A DNA stretch of 64,000 nt from Tenggerimyces flavus (GTDB lineage: Bacteria; Actinomycetota; Actinomycetes; Propionibacteriales; Actinopolymorphaceae): NCBI RefSeq assembly GCF_016907715.1, contig NZ_JAFBCM010000001.1, forward strand, positions 310,001 through 374,000, written 5' to 3'. Below the pieces are notes generated by a model. That model did no database searches. It saw nothing but the letters and a program-made list of their open reading frames with translations, and was not told where the DNA came from. Positions within the stretch are counted from its first letter, which is position 1. Every line of letters starts with the position of its first letter. The position numbers and the translations under genes were made by a program. Shown here in pieces: positions 25,622-36,535 of the stretch.

Positions 25622-27145
25622 CTAGATGTCTTGCAGACCGGGAACGCCATCCTGGATGGCGAACGAACGCAACGTGCTCGCCGGAGCGCCGTGCTCGGTG
25701 ACCGACGTGAGGGTACGGAAGTCGGCGCGCATTTGGCTCTGCGTGATCGTCGTCCGCACGTAGCCGCGGCGGTCCACGTAGAACCTCAGGTGCGGGTTGG
25801 TGCCCTGGTCCGGGACGGTCGTCGAGCCCGATCCGTTGGCCCCGGACGTGATCGACGTCGTGACCAGCTCGGTGCCGATCGTCGCCGAGTTCGAGTTCGC
25901 GTAGTCGGCCTTGAGGTTGTTCGCCCAGGACCGGTGCACATCGCCGGTGAGCACGACGGGGTTGCGCGTACCGCGTTGCACCCAGCCGTTCTGGATCCGC
26001 GACCGCGACGCGCGGTAGCCGTCCCAGGAGTCCATGCTCGCGCCGGTGGCGTTGAACCTGCGGGCGAAGAACACCTGCTGGCCCATCACGTCCCAGGTCG
26101 ACGCGTGCTGGTTGAGGCCGTCGAGCAGCCAGGTCTCCTGCGCGTTGCCGGGGAGGCTCCGGTTCGCGAGGTCGGCGTCGGAGCAGACCTTCCAGCCGTC
26201 GCCGCAGGCCTGGTCGTTGCGGTACTGGCGGGTGTCGAGCATGTGGAACGTCGCGAGCTTGCCCCACTGGACCCGCCGGAAAAGCGGGATCGCGGCGCCG
26301 CCGGGAGCTTGGGCCGGGCGGAGCGGCATGTTCTCGTAGTACGCGCGGTAGGCCGCCGTACGACGTGCCGTCCACTGCGCGGCGGTGAGCGCGGGGTTGT
26401 TGTTCTCGCGAATGTTGCCGGCGTGGTTGTTCTCGACCTCGTGGTCGTCGTTGACGACGAGCCAGGGCGCGATCGCGTGTGCTGCTTGGAGATCGGGGTC
26501 GGTGCGGTACTGCGCGTACCTGCGCCGGTAGTCCTGGATCGAGACGATCTCAGCACCGGCGTGGGCGCGGGTGCGGCCGGTGACCGTTCCGTACTCGTAG
26601 ATGTAGTCGCCGAGGTGGAGGATCACATCGGGGTTGTCCTCGGCCATCCGGCGGTACGCGGTGAAGTATCCCTCCTCGTAGTGTGAGCAGGAGGCGAAGG
26701 CCATGACGATGTCGCGGCCGAACGTTCCGGTGGCGGGCGTCGTCCGCGTCCTGCCGACCGGCGAGATGTGGCCGTTCGCGCGGAACCGGTAGTAGTAGTT
26801 GGCGTCAGCGTTCAGCCCGCCCGCGACGACGTGCACCGAGTGCGCGTCGGCGTACTTCGCGGCGACAGAACCCTGGGCGACGATGGTCGCGAACGTGTCG
26901 CTGGTCGAGACCTGCCACTCCACGGTGACATCGCTGTTCGGCATGCCCCCTTGGCCGTCCGCGTTGAGCGGAGCCGTGGCGAGTCTCGTCCACAGGACCA
27001 CGGAGTCGGCCGCGGGCTCGCCCGAGGCGATGCCTAACTTGAACGGGTACGGGACCACCGCCGCCGTACTCGGCGTCTGCGCGACAACCCCCGCGGCGAC
27101 CGCGATGCCGCCGAGCACGAAGTACCTGCGACTGACCTTGCTCAT
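25622..27145 (-). CDS. phoD: alkaline phosphatase D family protein (PhoD-like), Tat-exported, 507 aa
   Basis: A twin-arginine signal is present (VSRRYFVLGGIAVAAG). Metallophosphatase motifs: WEVSTSDTF Ig-like N-domain, FASCSHYEEG, LGDYIYEYG, VNDDHEVENN, FHMLDTRQYR and TGDVHRSWAN. PhoD enzymes are Ca2+/Fe3+-dependent exported phosphodi/monoesterases that scavenge phosphate. The ATG at 27145 is chosen over 27154 because GGAGGG lies 8 bp upstream. The propeller gene follows within 12 bp. Confidence 0.92.
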   Translation of the reverse strand: MSKVSRRYFVLGGIAVAAGVVAQTPSTAAVVPYPFKLGIASGEPAADSVVLWTRLATAPLNADGQGGMPNSDVTVEWQVSTSDTFATIVAQGSVAAKYADAHSVHVVAGGLNADANYYYRFRANGHISPVGRTRTTPATGTFGRDIVMAFASCSHYEEGYFTAYRRMAEDNPDVILHLGDYIYEYGTVTGRTRAHAGAEIVSIQDYRRRYAQYRTDPDLQAAHAIAPWLVVNDDHEVENNHAGNIRENNNPALTAAQWTARRTAAYRAYYENMPLRPAQAPGGAAIPLFRRVQWGKLATFHMLDTRQYRNDQACGDGWKVCSDADLANRSLPGNAQETWLLDGLNQHASTWDVMGQQVFFARRFNATGASMDSWDGYRASRSRIQNGWVQRGTRNPVVLTGDVHRSWANNLKADYANSNSATIGTELVTTSITSGANGSGSTTVPDQGTNPHLRFYVDRRGYVRTTITQSQMRADFRTLTSVTEHGAPASTLRSFAIQDGVPGLQDI

Positions 27146-27218
27146 AGCACTCACCCTCCGCCGGACAGACAGATGAGACGATCACGAGCAGACCCACGCT
27201 GAAACTTATCTTCGAGAC

Positions 27219-27247
27219 ATCGAACTATGACCGTAAACGAATGTCAA
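27219..27247 (-). promoter_or_regulatory. possible phoD promoter (TTGACA-N17-TTCGAT)
   Basis: On the minus strand TTGACA (27242-27247) is followed 17 bp later by TTCGAT (27219-27224), about 75 bp before phoD. The -10 is poor. The rest of 27146-27385 holds no gene. I did not find a convincing PHO box. Confidence 0.3.
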
Positions 27248-27385
27248 CGGGTCATCCCATCTCCAACGTTGACCCTCGCGAAATCGCTACCTGATCATGC
27301 CTCGCTGGTTATCGTGGAAGGCATATCAAGGGGCACGTCGGCCGCAGAGGGTCTTCCGACCGGCGTGCCCACAACTTTGCGCAGG

Positions 27386-27598
27386 TCACAGCTCGCCGCG
27401 GCGCCAGGCCTCGAGCTCGCCGGCCAGGGCGACGGCATCGGGTCGACGGGGTTGGTCACCCCAGTGCCACACGCAGTCCGCGCACAGCGGCACCTCGTCG
27501 ACCACCCGGAGCTCCGCGCCAACCGCGTTCGTCCACACCCCCGGCAGCCGCAAGAAGCCGAGGAGAACCCCGGACCGGCACCACGAGCACCCGGTCAT
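27386..27598 (-). CDS. small Cys-rich (zinc-ribbon-like) protein, 70 aa
   Basis: Contains two CxxC pairs, TGCSWCRSG near the N-terminus and PLCADCVWHWGD near residue 41, spaced like a zinc ribbon. The rest is charged, ending in ELEAWRRGEL. The ATG overlaps the dnaE stop as ATGA, so it is translated with the polymerase. No family is recognised; a role with the polymerase is possible but unproved. Confidence 0.6.
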   Translation of the reverse strand: MTGCSWCRSGVLLGFLRLPGVWTNAVGAELRVVDEVPLCADCVWHWGDQPRRPDAVALAGELEAWRRGEL

Positions 27599-30500
27599 GA
27601 CGGCCCGATCGCGTTGGCGCCGAGCAGCGCCTTGACGTCGCTGTAGAACGCCGGGTCCGGCGCGACCTGGTACGGGCGCAGGTTCAGCAGCACCGATCCC
27701 GACCCGGCCCGGAGCAGCCGCAGATGAACGGGTGCCGCACCGGGATAGCTCGCCAGGATCTGCTTGAACTCCACGACGAACCGCTCGGTCACCTGCGTCG
27801 ACTGCACCGAGATCACCACCGGCGCCACCACCGCGGCACCCGCGACGTCGAGCACAGCGATGTCCTCGCCGTACAGGCTCAGCGTCTCGTCGCGTACGTT
27901 CACCCGCCCGCGCACCGACACCACCCGGTCCTGCGCCAGCACCTCGTTGAACAGCGCGTACGTACTCGGGAAGACCAGGCACTCCACCGACGCGTCCAGG
28001 TCCTCCACCGTCACGATCGCCCACGGATCGCCGCGCTTCGTGACCCTGCGTTCGAGCGAAGACACGATCCCGCTGATCCGCACCACCCCGTCCTGCCGGC
28101 CCGACGCCAGCAGGTCGACGATCGACGTGTCCCGGTGAGCGCTCAACACCGCCTCGGCGCCGTCCAGAGGATGACTCGACACGTACAGCCCGAGCATCTC
28201 CCGTTCGAACGCGAGCAACGTCGCGCCGTCCCACTCAGCATCGGGAACGGCGATCGCGAAGCCCTCCTCGTCAGCACCGACCGCGCCGAACAGCGAGTCC
28301 TGCCCGTACGCCTCGTGCCGCTTGACGCCGATCACGGCATCGACCGCCTGCTCGTGCACGGCGACGATCCCCTTGCGGGCATGGCCCAAGCTGTCGAACG
28401 CGCCCGCCTTCGCCAGCGACTCGATCACCCGCTTGTTGCACACCACGACCGGCACCTTCCCCAGGAAGTCGTCGAACGAGACGAACGCAGCGGACGAGCG
28501 CGCGGCGACGATCGCGTCCACCACCCCGGCGCCGACGTTGCGGACCGCGCCCAGCCCGAACCGGATGTCCGCACCCACCGCGGCGAAGTCGAGCAAGCTG
28601 GCATTGACATCCGGCGGCAGCACCTTGATCCCGAGCCGCCGGCAGTCGGCCAGATAGACGGCCATCTTGTCCTTGTCGTCCCCCACAGAAGTCAACAGGG
28701 CAGCCAGATACTCACTCGGATGGTTCGCCTTGAGGTACGCGGTCCAGTACGACACGAGCCCGTAACCCGCGGTGTGCGACTTGTTGAACCCGTACCCGCT
28801 GAACGGGACGAGCACGTCCCAGACCGCCTTGATCGCCGGCTCGGAGAACCCGCGGTCGCGCATCCCGGTGGAGAAACGGTCCCACTCCGCGTCCAGCACG
28901 TCCTTCTTCTTCTTGCCCATCGCCCGCCGCAGCATGTCCGCGGCACCGAGCGAGTAGCCCGCGAGCTGCTGCGCGATCGCCATCACCTGTTCCTGGAACA
29001 CCACCAGGTGATAGGTGTCCCCGAGGATCGGCTCGAGCGCCGACTCGAGCTCGGGATGGATCGGCGTCACGGCCTGCTTGCCGGTCTTGCGCAGCGCGTA
29101 GTTCGTGTGCGCGTTCATCTCCATCGGGCCGGGGCGATAGAGCGCGTTCACCGCCGCGATGTCGGTGAACGTCGTCGGCTGCATCAGCTTGAGCAGCACC
29201 CGCATGCCGCCGCCGTCGAGCTGGAACACGCCGAGCGTGTCGCCGCGCGCGAGCAGGTCGTACGTCGTGGGATCGTCCAGCGGCACAGAGAGGATGTCGA
29301 TCTCGATGCCCTTGTTGGCTTGGATGTTCGCGATCGCATCGCCGATCACGGTGAGGTTGCGGAGGCCGAGGAAGTCCATCTTCAGCAGGCCCATGTCCTC
29401 GGCCTGGGTGAACGGGAAGCCGGTGACGATCGGCCCGTCGGCCTTCGGCTTCACCAACGGGATCACGTCGAGCAACGGCTCGCTGGACAGGATCACACCG
29501 GCGGCGTGGATGCCGGTCCCGCGGGTGAGGCCCTCGAGACCCGCCGCGGTGTCGAGCACCTGCTTGACCTCGGTGTCCTGCGCGTAGAGCTGCCGCAGCT
29601 CCGTCGCCTCACCGTGCCGTTCGTGCGAAGACTCGTGGATCGCGGCGAGCGGAATCTCCTTGCCACCCACGGCAGCCGGGAACGCCTTGGTGATGCGATC
29701 TCCCAACGCGTACGGCAGTCCCAGCACCCGGCACGCGTCCTTCACCGCCGCCTTCGCCTTGATCGTACTGAACGTGACGATCTGGCAGACCCGGCCGTCG
29801 CCGTACTTGCGCGTGACGTACTCGATCATCTCGTCGCGCCGCCGGTCGTCGAAGTCCAGATCGACGTCCGGCATGGAGATCCGCTCAGGATTGAGGAATC
29901 TCTCGAAGATCAGCTTGTGCTCGATCGGGTCGAGCTGGGTGATGCCGGTGCAGTACGCGACGATCGACCCCGTCGCCGAGCCGCGACCCGGCCCGAGCCC
30001 GATACCGCGCGAGCGGGCGTACGCGCAGATGTCCGCCACCACGAGGAAGTAGCCCGGGAAGCCCATCGTGTCGATCACGGACAGCTCGTAGTCGATCCGG
30101 TCGAGCACCTCCTGCGACGGCGGCTCGCCGTAGCGCTCACGGGCGCCGTTCAGGGCTTCCTTGCGTAGCCAGCTGGACTCCGTTTCGCCTTCTGGTACGG
30201 GGAATCGAGGCGTCAGATCGCGATGGGCGAAGACCTCGCCGTAGTCTCCCACGCGTTCCGCGATCAGCAGCGTGTTGTCGCAGGCACCGGCGACCTCGCC
30301 GTCCCACAGCGCGCGCATCTCCGCGGCGGGCTTGAGGTAGTACCCGCTGCCGCTGAAGCGGAACCGGTCCGCGTCGGCGAGCCGCTTGCCCGTACCGATG
30401 CACAGCAGCGCATCGTGCGCGGCAGCCTGGTCCTCGGTCACGTAGTGCGAGTCGTTCGTCGCCAACGGCGGCAGCCCGAGCTCATCGCCGAGCCTCAGCA

Positions 30501-31143
30501 GGTCGGCGCGGACGCGGCGCTCGATCGGCAGTCCGTGGTCCATCAGCTCGAGGAAGTAGTTCTCGCGACCGAACAGGTCGCGGTAGCGCGCGGCAGCCTC
30601 GCGCGCCTGCGCGTACTGGCCGAGCCGCAGTCTCGTCTGTACCTCACCCGACGGGCAACCCGTCGTGGCGACGATTCCCTTGCTGTACTGGGAAAGCAGC
30701 TCGTCATCCATCCGCGGGTACTTCTGGACGTGCCCCTCCAACCAGGCCCGCGACTGCAGCCGGAACAGGTTGCGCAGCCCCGTGGCGTCGACCGCCCACA
30801 TCGTCAGGTGCGTGTAGAGACCGCGCCCGGAGACGTCGCCGCCCTCGCCGGTCGCGTCGTTGGAACGACGCAGCGCGACGTTCTCGCTGTAGTAGACGGG
30901 CTGCTTGTCGTACCGCGAACGCGGGGCGACGTACGCCTCGATGCCGATGATCGGCTTGACCTCGGCCTTGCGCGCCGACTGGTAGAACTCGTACGCCCCG
31001 TGCACGTTGCCGTGGTCGCTCATCGCGATTGCAGGCATCTCCAGCCGCGACACCTCGTCAACGAGGCGCCCGACCTTCGCGGCGCCGTCGAGCATGCTGT
31101 ACTCGGTGTGCACGTGGAGATGCACGAACGAACGCTCCGGCAT
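27595..31143 (-). CDS. dnaE: DNA polymerase III alpha subunit (DnaE family), 1182 aa
   Basis: Full-length C-family polymerase. The N-terminal PHP domain starts FVHLHVHTEYSMLDG (residues 6-20). The polymerase palm shows GLGPGRGSATGSIVAYCTGI and PDVDLDFD (about 424-431, catalytic Asp pair). Then come KMDFLGLRNLT, the fingers region (YRPGPMEMN, SGYGFNKSHTAGYGL), a helix-hairpin-helix part and a C-terminal OB domain (VRISGIVSSLERRVTKRGDPWAIVTVED). The length matches replicative DnaE1. The usual ileS/lspA/rluD neighbours of actinobacterial dnaE1 are absent, so this could be the main copy in a rearranged place or a second copy. The ATG at 31143 is favoured by AGAGG 6 bp upstream; 31149 is too close to it. 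Confidence 0.93.
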   Translation of the reverse strand: MPERSFVHLHVHTEYSMLDGAAKVGRLVDEVSRLEMPAIAMSDHGNVHGAYEFYQSARKAEVKPIIGIEAYVAPRSRYDKQPVYYSENVALRRSNDATGEGGDVSGRGLYTHLTMWAVDATGLRNLFRLQSRAWLEGHVQKYPRMDDELLSQYSKGIVATTGCPSGEVQTRLRLGQYAQAREAAARYRDLFGRENYFLELMDHGLPIERRVRADLLRLGDELGLPPLATNDSHYVTEDQAAAHDALLCIGTGKRLADADRFRFSGSGYYLKPAAEMRALWDGEVAGACDNTLLIAERVGDYGEVFAHRDLTPRFPVPEGETESSWLRKEALNGARERYGEPPSQEVLDRIDYELSVIDTMGFPGYFLVVADICAYARSRGIGLGPGRGSATGSIVAYCTGITQLDPIEHKLIFERFLNPERISMPDVDLDFDDRRRDEMIEYVTRKYGDGRVCQIVTFSTIKAKAAVKDACRVLGLPYALGDRITKAFPAAVGGKEIPLAAIHESSHERHGEATELRQLYAQDTEVKQVLDTAAGLEGLTRGTGIHAAGVILSSEPLLDVIPLVKPKADGPIVTGFPFTQAEDMGLLKMDFLGLRNLTVIGDAIANIQANKGIEIDILSVPLDDPTTYDLLARGDTLGVFQLDGGGMRVLLKLMQPTTFTDIAAVNALYRPGPMEMNAHTNYALRKTGKQAVTPIHPELESALEPILGDTYHLVVFQEQVMAIAQQLAGYSLGAADMLRRAMGKKKKDVLDAEWDRFSTGMRDRGFSEPAIKAVWDVLVPFSGYGFNKSHTAGYGLVSYWTAYLKANHPSEYLAALLTSVGDDKDKMAVYLADCRRLGIKVLPPDVNASLLDFAAVGADIRFGLGAVRNVGAGVVDAIVAARSSAAFVSFDDFLGKVPVVVCNKRVIESLAKAGAFDSLGHARKGIVAVHEQAVDAVIGVKRHEAYGQDSLFGAVGADEEGFAIAVPDAEWDGATLLAFEREMLGLYVSSHPLDGAEAVLSAHRDTSIVDLLASGRQDGVVRISGIVSSLERRVTKRGDPWAIVTVEDLDASVECLVFPSTYALFNEVLAQDRVVSVRGRVNVRDETLSLYGEDIAVLDVAGAAVVAPVVISVQSTQVTERFVVEFKQILASYPGAAPVHLRLLRAGSGSVLLNLRPYQVAPDPAFYSDVKALLGANAIGPS

Positions 31144-31205
31144 GCACATCCTCTGGTTGTAAGCTCGCCGATCGACTGACGCATTCGATCCGAGAGCGGG
31201 CGGGG

Positions 31206-32177
31206 ATGTCCAACAATCGACACGCGGGCTCGGCACAACCTGACGTTGTGGATCTGGACTTCGCCGCGGTGCGTGCGTTCGTGACGATCACCGAGGAACG
31301 CACGTTCAGCGAGGCCGCCGCACGGCTCGGCATCAGCCAGCAGGCGATCTCCAAGCGGATCGCGAAGCTCGAGTCCGACCTCGGCGTGCGGCTGTTCTTC
31401 CGTACGCGGTCCGGCGCGGAGCTGACCGAGGACGGCCGGACGTTCCTGCACCACGCGCGGTCGTTGGTCGGCATCGCCGACCAGGCGCTCGCGCTGCTGC
31501 GCGGGCGGCGCCGGTCGTTGCGGATCGACGTGCTCGACACCAGGGTGGTGGCGACCGAGCTGGTCCGCGCGTTCCACGACGGCGCCGAGGACGTCGACAT
31601 CGAGATCACCACGTCGAACGGCCTGCGCTCCGCGCGCGGCGCGCTCGCCCGCGGCTCGATCGACGCCGCGTTCGCCCGCGTGATGGGAACGCTGGACGAG
31701 GAGCTCCGGCACCTCCCGGCGTACCTCGAGCCGATCTACGTCCTGGTCGACCGGTCGCATCCGTTGGCGCGGCTGCGCGAGGTGCCGATGTCGCGGCTGG
31801 CCGCGTCGACGATCTGGATGCCCGGGAACGTGGCGGGCAGCGAGTGGGAGGAGTTCTACCGGCTGCTCGGAGTCGAGTTCGACCTCGAGATCGACACGTC
31901 CGGGCCGGACTTCGGCTGGGAGCACTACGTCGAGCAGGTCAGCTCTCGGCGGCGGATCAGCCTGGTGGGCGACGGGACCCGGCTGCCCGCGCATCCCCGT
32001 ACGGTCCAGGTCCCGATCGTCCGCCCGACCCCGGTCTACCCGTGCTCGCTGCTCTACCACCGGCAGAACTACCACCCGGCGCTGACGCAGCTGATCGACC
32101 ACGTGACCAGGACGTTCCGCCCGTTCGACCCATCCCACCAATGGCTCCCGGAGCCGGACCTGCTCGCGTACACGTAG
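31206..32177 (+). CDS. LysR family transcriptional regulator, 323 aa
   Basis: N-terminal winged helix (DFAAVRAFVTITEERTFSEA, then LGISQQAISKRIAKLESDLGVRLFFR) and a periplasmic-binding-protein-like effector domain with IDVLDTRVVATELVRAFH and PIYVLVDRSHPLA. It is transcribed away from dnaE; LysR proteins usually control a divergent gene, but regulating dnaE would be unusual. The real target may be elsewhere. The start is uncertain: ATG 31206 has only a poor ribosome-binding site. Confidence 0.9.
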   Translation: MSNNRHAGSAQPDVVDLDFAAVRAFVTITEERTFSEAAARLGISQQAISKRIAKLESDLGVRLFFRTRSGAELTEDGRTFLHHARSLVGIADQALALLRGRRRSLRIDVLDTRVVATELVRAFHDGAEDVDIEITTSNGLRSARGALARGSIDAAFARVMGTLDEELRHLPAYLEPIYVLVDRSHPLARLREVPMSRLAASTIWMPGNVAGSEWEEFYRLLGVEFDLEIDTSGPDFGWEHYVEQVSSRRRISLVGDGTRLPAHPRTVQVPIVRPTPVYPCSLLYHRQNYHPALTQLIDHVTRTFRPFDPSHQWLPEPDLLAYT

Positions 32178-32214
32178 GGGCTGATACAAGCCGCACCGCC
32201 TCGATACGCCCGCA

Positions 32215-32252
32215 TCGGACAGGTGCTCCGCACCGAGTGAGCACCTGTCCGA
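32215..32252. terminator. bidirectional terminator hairpin, 14-bp stem
   Basis: TCGGACAGGTGCTC pairs perfectly with 32239-32252 across a 10-bp loop. It lies between the convergent LysR gene (ends 32177) and rox (ends 32268). There is no T-run, as is common in actinobacteria. Confidence 0.8.
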
Positions 32253-32267
32253 CGTCGGGCTCGTGCG

Positions 32268-33800
<1,533 letters not shown>

Positions 33801-33851
33801 CTATAACGTTAATAGCGGCAAGGAGTGCAACAGCTCCTTGTCTTTGTCGTT

Positions 33852-34538
33852 TCAGGCGTGGTGGAGGCCGATTCCATCGAGCACCCACGTCAATCCGAGC
33901 TCGAACTGTCGCGCCGGCGGAGTCTCGTCGCCGTCCTGGATCCGGCGCGCAAGTGACGGGTACGCGCCGGACTCGATGAGCTGGTTGACGTACGGCGCGA
34001 CGCTTGCCTGCCACTGTTCCTCGGTCAGGCCGGTACGCCGGCGCGCCTGCAGCTCGGCGAGTTCGGCGGCGACAGAGCCGAAGACGTAGGACCGAACGGT
34101 CGCGATCGCGTTCGAGGCTCGCGTCACGTCGGAGGTCAACGTAAGCGCCACCTCCAGCGCGGCGTCTGCGTGGCGCAAGGACTCGGGTCCCAACGGAGGG
34201 CGGCCGGTGAGCTCGCTGGACAGCCAGGGGTGGCGCAGCCAGAGGTCGCGGAGCCTATGCGCGATCGCCGTCAGGTCCACCCGCCAGTCACCGGTACGTG
34301 TGGGCGGCGGTGACTCGCCCTGGACCGCGTCGATCATCAGGTCCACCAGCTCGTCGCGGTTCGTCACGTACCGGTAGAGCGAGGCCGTCCCCGACTGCAG
34401 CTCCGCCGCGACCCGCCGCATGGTGACCGCGGCACCGCCCTCGGCGTCCGCGATCGCCACCGCGCGCGCGACGATCTGGTCCACGCTCGGCGCGCTCCGC
34501 CGCGGGCTCGGCCGTTCCCGCATCCACACCTCGGACAT
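33852..34538 (-). CDS. TetR/AcrR family transcriptional regulator, 228 aa
   Basis: N-terminal helix-turn-helix (VDQIVARAVAIADAEGGAAV, then MRRVAAELQSGTASLYRYVTNRDELVDLMID, residues about 15-70) followed by a helical ligand domain of the type found next to drug-modifying oxygenases. It is divergent from a FAD monooxygenase and separated from it by 52 bp that hold two overlapping dyads, so it most likely represses that gene and itself. Rox lies downstream on the same strand but has its own control region. An alternative start is at 34523. Confidence 0.9.
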   Translation of the reverse strand: MSEVWMRERPSPRRSAPSVDQIVARAVAIADAEGGAAVTMRRVAAELQSGTASLYRYVTNRDELVDLMIDAVQGESPPPTRTGDWRVDLTAIAHRLRDLWLRHPWLSSELTGRPPLGPESLRHADAALEVALTLTSDVTRASNAIATVRSYVFGSVAAELAELQARRRTGLTEEQWQASVAPYVNQLIESGAYPSLARRIQDGDETPPARQFELGLTWVLDGIGLHHA

Positions 34539-34565
34539 CCGCCCACCTTCCTCGTTGCGAACAGC

Positions 34566-34590
34566 GTACCCATATGGCTACGGTGTAGCC
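34566..34590. promoter_or_regulatory. overlapping dyads and leaderless promoter between tetR and the FAD monooxygenase
   Basis: GTACCCATATGGCTAC (34566-34581, one mismatched pair) overlaps the perfect GGCTAC-GGT-GTAGCC (34576-34590). TACGGT (34579-34584) is 6 bp from the ATG at 34591, with TTGCGA 18 bp upstream as -35. A repressor bound here would block the promoter directly. Confidence 0.55.
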
Positions 34591-36111
34591 ATGACGGACA
34601 CGACGTATCCAGAGGTGCTCGTTGTCGGCGGCGGCTCGGTCGGCCTGAGCGCCGCTCTGTTCCTCGCCCACCACGGCGTCTCGACGCTCGTGGTCGAGCG
34701 GCGCGACAGCGTCTCGGTCCATCCGCGCGCGACTGGCATCGGCCCGCGCACGCTGGAGTTCTTCCGCGAGGTCGGCAGCTTCGACGCGCTCGCCGCCCAG
34801 GCCGTCGACATGGGAGGCCGCAACCTCGGCAAGGTGTACGGGACGACTCTCATGGAGACGGACCTGACCGCGACGAGCCACGCCGCGACGCCGCCGATCA
34901 CCGCGAAGTTCGACGACATCTCGCCGTGCAAGCTGCCGGGAACGCTCGCGCAGAACCGCCTCGACGCCGTGCTGCTCGCCGAGGCGACTCGGCGCGGAGC
35001 TCGCGTCTCGTACGGGAGCACGGTGACTGGCGTCGCGCAGGACGCCGAGGGGGTCACGGCGACGCTGGACTCCGGCGAGACCGTCCGCGCGCGCTACCTG
35101 ATCGCCGCCGACGGTGTCCGCAGCTTCGTCCGCGAGCAGCTCGGCATCGGGATCACTGGGCCTGGCCCGCTTGGCGCGCCGATGACCAGCACGCTGTTCC
35201 GCGCCGACCTCACCCCGTACACGAAGGGCGCCTGGTTCGCGACCATCAACCTCGACAACGGGATGCTGGTCATGGTCGACGGTTCACGGGACTGGATCTT
35301 CCACACGCGGGATGTCGACCTCACTCCGGAGCAGGCCGCCGCGCAGATCCGCGCCGCCGTCGGCGACGACGCTCTCGAGCTGGAGGTGCGCAGCATCCTG
35401 CCGTGGCGGCCGTGCGGCCAGCTCGCGGACAGGTTCGCCGTCGGGCGCGCGTTCCTGGCCGGCGACGCGGCCCGCGCGGTCCCGCCGCTCGGCGGGTTCG
35501 GGCTCAACACCGGCATCGCCGACGCGCACAACCTGGCTTGGAAGATCGCGTTGGTCCTCCGCGGCGCCGCCGGTCCGCAGCTGCTCGACACGTACGAATC
35601 CGAACGCCGCCCCGTCGCCGCATGGACGCTCGACCAAGCGCTCCTGCGAGGCGTACATCCCAAACTGCATTGGATGTCCGGCCCCGAAGGCGACCGCGCG
35701 CGGGCTGCGGTGGGCATGGCGCACGGCGTGGTCGTCCACGTGGGCTACCGCTACGACTCGGCCGCGATCGTCGACTCGAAGGAACGCCCGTCCGACCACG
35801 ACATCAGAGCAAACCTCGACGGCTCCCCCGGCTCCCGCCTACCGCACCTCTGGGTCGCGGACGGGGTGTCCACCCTCGACCTGATCCAGTCGCGCTTCAC
35901 CGTCCTGGCTGGCCCGAACGGAGACGCCTGGCTCCGCGCCGCCGACGACCTCGGCCTGAACGCCCACCAGGTACCAGGCCTCGTACCCGACAACGAAGCG
36001 CTGCTCGTCAGGCCGGACGCCTTCATCGCCTGGCGCGGCAACGATGTCGAAGACCTCGAGACAGCACTGGATCAGGTGCTCACTCGGTCCGCGGCAGCAC
36101 CAGCGGCCTGA
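34591..36111 (+). CDS. FAD-dependent monooxygenase (PheA/TfdB type), 506 aa
   Basis: Class A flavoprotein hydroxylase with Rossmann loop LVVGGGSVGLSAALFLAHHG, DG motif YLIAADGVRSFVREQLG and GD motif AFLAGDAARAVPPLGGFGLN, plus a C-terminal thioredoxin-like domain (LIQSRFTVLAGPNGDAW). It hydroxylates an aromatic or polyketide substrate, unknown here. It is probably repressed by the divergent TetR protein. It is a distant homologue of the neighbouring rox product rather than a duplicate. Confidence 0.88.
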   Translation: MTDTTYPEVLVVGGGSVGLSAALFLAHHGVSTLVVERRDSVSVHPRATGIGPRTLEFFREVGSFDALAAQAVDMGGRNLGKVYGTTLMETDLTATSHAATPPITAKFDDISPCKLPGTLAQNRLDAVLLAEATRRGARVSYGSTVTGVAQDAEGVTATLDSGETVRARYLIAADGVRSFVREQLGIGITGPGPLGAPMTSTLFRADLTPYTKGAWFATINLDNGMLVMVDGSRDWIFHTRDVDLTPEQAAAQIRAAVGDDALELEVRSILPWRPCGQLADRFAVGRAFLAGDAARAVPPLGGFGLNTGIADAHNLAWKIALVLRGAAGPQLLDTYESERRPVAAWTLDQALLRGVHPKLHWMSGPEGDRARAAVGMAHGVVVHVGYRYDSAAIVDSKERPSDHDIRANLDGSPGSRLPHLWVADGVSTLDLIQSRFTVLAGPNGDAWLRAADDLGLNAHQVPGLVPDNEALLVRPDAFIAWRGNDVEDLETALDQVLTRSAAAPAA

Positions 36112-36535
36112 GTCAGGTGTACAGGGCGCGGCCCTCGATCAATTCCAGGTCGAAGTCGGCCGCCGCTCGGTCGCGACGTACCCGCTCCCGTTCGCACCCT
36201 GGACAGCATGCAAGTCGCCAACCCGGGGATTGGGTGGGCCGCCAGGGGATCGAACCCTGAACCCGCGGAGTCCAGGACGGTCGTCATGGTCGTTTGGCGA
36301 TGGATCGGGCTTCCTCAAGCCCAGTTGAGAGAAACATGCTTGGTCGCCTCGATCCTCTCTGGTTCTTTCAGTGCCGTCCGCAACCGTCTCCTGGGCTAAG
36401 TCGGGGAGTTGATCATGGTCGACGCAGGAGGAGAAGACGAACGGCTTCGCTGGGGCTGTACCTTGCTGCTGGATTCCCCCGGCTCGCCTGCGTCTTCCAC
36501 GAGCGAAGGCCCCACGACTGCGGCACGCTGGATCC
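36112..36535. other. gene-free stretch carrying the left attachment site
   Basis: About 420 bp between the monooxygenase and the first element gene. The only recognisable item is the 3' half of a tRNA-Lys at 36233-36269. No coding sequence or clear promoter is seen; base composition drops after 36270. Confidence 0.6.
36233..36269 (-). repeat. distal attachment site: 37-bp copy of the tRNA-Lys 3' end
   Basis: Identical to 41368-41404. It holds tRNA nucleotides 39-73 plus CC on the minus strand. The tRNA 5' half is missing, so this is an att scar, not a gene. Confidence 0.9.

Noticed and set aside
36233-36269. A tRNA gene
   Set aside because: Only the 3' half is present, with no D arm, anticodon loop or acceptor 5' strand; it is an att scar.
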